Positions 4,188-5,502 of a stretch of DNA of 5,502 nucleotides are shown piece after piece; positions within the stretch are counted from its first letter, which is position 1, and every line of letters begins with the position of its first letter. The stretch comes from Thermodesulfovibrio sp. (GTDB lineage: Bacteria; Nitrospirota; Thermodesulfovibrionia; Thermodesulfovibrionales; JdFR-85). The stretch is taken from assembly GCA_027050975.1 (NCBI GenBank), contig JALUAR010000049.1, positions 1-5,502 on the forward strand. The letters run 5' to 3'. Below the pieces are notes generated by a model that was not told where the DNA came from, searched no databases, and saw nothing but the letters and a program-made list of their open reading frames with translations. The position numbers and the translations under genes were made by a program.

Positions 4188-5405
4188 CTATATTATGCAC
4201 TGACGAAATCGCTGATCCTGAATTTTATGAACATCACCCCTTACCATGTTTGCGGCATCCTTAAGTATGTTGAGTACATCCTTCCTGATTCCTACAATGC
4301 CCAGTACCTCCTTGAAGAGTTCGGTGGCAAAGGGCTTGATGCTTCTATATTCATTATAAAGGATAGAGGTCCTGTTTTGCCTGAGGATGTTTATGGCACT
4401 TTCCAGTGCCTGTGCTCCTTGCTCGCCGTAAACCTCTCTGGTAAAACTCAGAACATCCGCTTTACAAAGAGGCATATATCCTCGTGCAGGCAGGGTAACA
4501 TACAGCATTCTGAATATCACCTTTGCAAAGGTGTCTGCAGCGGAAAGCCCTGTGCATCCCCTTGTGAACTCACAACACAGGGACGAGCAGTTTCTGTGTT
4601 TTATCTGCTGTTCCAGCCTGGTCAGGGCACCATAGTACTGAACAGCTATGTATTCATAGAGGGCCTTTAAAAAGTATTTTCTTCCTGGCAGTAGGGGAAG
4701 CTCTTTGGAGCAAAGCCTGCTGAGGTAACCATCATCCTGCAATACAGCTCCGTAACGAATAGAGTATGCAAAGGGGGATGCTATCTTAAAAAGGCTTTCC
4801 GTATATTGAGGTTCCAGAACAATGAGTTCAACATTCTGCACTCCATTATGGTTCAAATGCCCCTCTATCTCTTTTTCAAATATTATCTCTCTCAGTTGTT
4901 CATATCTGTCCTTCTTGCAGATAATCACTATATCGATATCTGAACCCTGAGAATTAAGGTTGTAAGCAGTGCTTCCTATCAGAACTATGCTGTGAATGCC
5001 ATCTTTATATGGGGCAAGAAAACCTATTCTTTGTAAGACTTGATTTTTCTGCTCATCAGTGAGTCTGACCGGTCTCGGAATGATCTTTATTTTCTTTCTC
5101 TGTTTTATTGCCTCCCTGAACTGCTCTGCAACTTCCACTGCATAGCTGAGGGCTGTGCCTGCCAAAGCACCCAGTGCAATACATAAGGCGGCAGTTGAAA
5201 CAACACCAAGAATACTGCCGACAATTACAATTAACCTTGTTGCAATGGTTGGCTCAACAGGCCCGCCATTGAATGCTGACAGCAAAACCAGAGTGACATA
5301 GCTGCCGAAGTAAAAACCCGGCAGTAGCCCGAAGAGGAGAAAAAAGACCGCTCCTCCTACAGCGCCGATATTTCTTCCCGCTTTAATAGCTTTCCTGTTT
5401 TTCAT
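4188..5405 (-). CDS. Membrane-anchored nucleotidyltransferase with helical (HEPN-like?) C-terminus
   Basis: The product is a 405-residue protein in three parts. Residues 13-45 and 58-90 are strongly hydrophobic (AVFFLLFGLLPGFYFG; LIVIVGSILGVVSTAAL) and form at least two membrane helices; the basic stretch KQRKKIKIIPR (101-111) suggests the rest is cytoplasmic. Residues 115-225 are a Pol-beta-superfamily nucleotidyltransferase: the signature LIGSTAYNLNSQGSDIDIVI places Gly144-Ser145 and Asp156/Asp158, with Glu193 in NVELIVL as the likely third carboxylate. Residues 228-390 are all-helical, with KVIFRMLYVTLPARGYMP and RQNRTSILYNEYRS, resembling the HEPN or substrate-binding helical domains that accompany such transferases. 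No HEPN RNase RxxxxH motif is seen. The nucleotide and target are unknown; AMP or UMP transfer to protein, RNA or a small molecule is possible. The ATG at 5405 has TTGGAG at good spacing. It heads a three-gene operon. Confidence 0.8.
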   Translation of the reverse strand: MKNRKAIKAGRNIGAVGGAVFFLLFGLLPGFYFGSYVTLVLLSAFNGGPVEPTIATRLIVIVGSILGVVSTAALCIALGALAGTALSYAVEVAEQFREAIKQRKKIKIIPRPVRLTDEQKNQVLQRIGFLAPYKDGIHSIVLIGSTAYNLNSQGSDIDIVIICKKDRYEQLREIIFEKEIEGHLNHNGVQNVELIVLEPQYTESLFKIASPFAYSIRYGAVLQDDGYLSRLCSKELPLLPGRKYFLKALYEYIAVQYYGALTRLEQQIKHRNCSSLCCEFTRGCTGLSAADTFAKVIFRMLYVTLPARGYMPLCKADVLSFTREVYGEQGAQALESAINILRQNRTSILYNEYRSIKPFATELFKEVLGIVGIRKDVLNILKDAANMVRGDVHKIQDQRFRQCII

Positions 5406-5417
5406 GGAGATTCTCCA
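5405..5417. other. 13-base palindrome at the transferase start codon
   Basis: TGGAGA and TCTCCA (5405-5410 and 5412-5417) are exact reverse complements around one base. The palindrome contains the minus-strand Shine-Dalgarno and reaches the first base of the ATG. It could be an operator or chance, since a one-base loop cannot form a hairpin. Confidence 0.25.
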
Positions 5418-5438
5418 ATACTGTTTTGCTTATTTTCA

Positions 5439-5454
5439 TGCATCTTTGATGCCA
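5439..5454 (-). promoter_or_regulatory. Possible sigma54-type promoter for the transferase operon
   Basis: On the minus strand TGGCAT, five bases, then ATGCA reproduces the -24/-12 layout with GG and GC exactly ten bases apart, differing from the TGGCAC-N5-TTGCA consensus at two positions. Transcription would start near 5428, some 23 bases before the ATG, which is a sensible distance. The same bases also form a small dyad, GCATC-TTT-GATGC, so the match could be incidental. No good sigma70 promoter was seen in the 97 bases upstream of the gene. Confidence 0.35.
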
Positions 5455-5502
5455 GAGCTAACATGTTGAATTTAAAGAAAAAGTTTCTTCGGTTTCCTGC
5501 AA

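Noticed and set aside
4140..4670. 176-residue plus-strand open frame starting MSLMTSTLLFIGITLV
   Set aside because: It lies antisense to the end of the transferase gene and the start of the phosphoesterase gene, both with strong domain motifs. It has no recognisable domain, and its hydrophobic start is a by-product of the opposite strand.
4188..5405. CD-NTase of a CBASS-type defence system
   Set aside because: The transferase motif fits the general MNT-type Pol-beta signature, and no effector, ubiquitin-like or HORMA/TRIP13 partner genes are present. The neighbours are a phosphoesterase and a small unknown protein.

Overview
The window looks like chromosomal DNA of an anaerobic, diazotrophic bacterium of moderate GC content. 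The combination of paired NifI1/NifI2 nitrogenase regulators, a nif-specific 2[4Fe-4S] ferredoxin, rubrerythrin and a two-CW cysteine protein fits lineages such as Nitrospirota (Thermodesulfovibrio-like) or Desulfobacterota. That placement is an inference from gene content, not a measurement.

Region 1 (1-1614, plus strand) is the 3' end of a nif operon. A short reading-frame tail (possibly the end of nifN) is followed by nifX, nifI1, nifI2 and fdxB, and the operon closes with a strong hairpin at 1588-1614. NifX handles FeMo-cofactor precursors, FdxB supplies electrons, and NifI1/NifI2 switch nitrogenase off in response to 2-oxoglutarate and ATP. Between nifX and nifI1 lie two facing arrays of degenerate CCTATNG heptamers.

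Region 2 (1616-2532, minus strand) holds two genes that each have a recognisable sigma70-type promoter. One encodes a small two-CW cysteine protein convergent with the nif operon. The other encodes a stand-alone RuvC/RNase H-fold protein that appears to start at TTG.

Region 3 (2533-3159) is a compact divergent control region with overlapping promoters, followed by a plus-strand rubrerythrin gene for peroxide and oxygen defence.

Region 4 (3177-5502, minus strand) is a tight three-gene operon. It encodes a membrane-anchored nucleotidyltransferase with a helical, possibly HEPN-related C-terminus, an ApaH/PPP-like metallophosphoesterase, and an uncharacterised 79-residue protein overlapping it by ATGA. 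A sigma54-like element lies upstream. This operon is the most interesting unexplained unit: a predicted nucleotide-transferring enzyme at the membrane is co-expressed with a predicted phosphoesterase, suggesting a write/erase pair whose substrate is unknown. No tRNA, rRNA, CRISPR array or insertion sequence was seen, and there is no gene-free stretch longer than about 125 bases.
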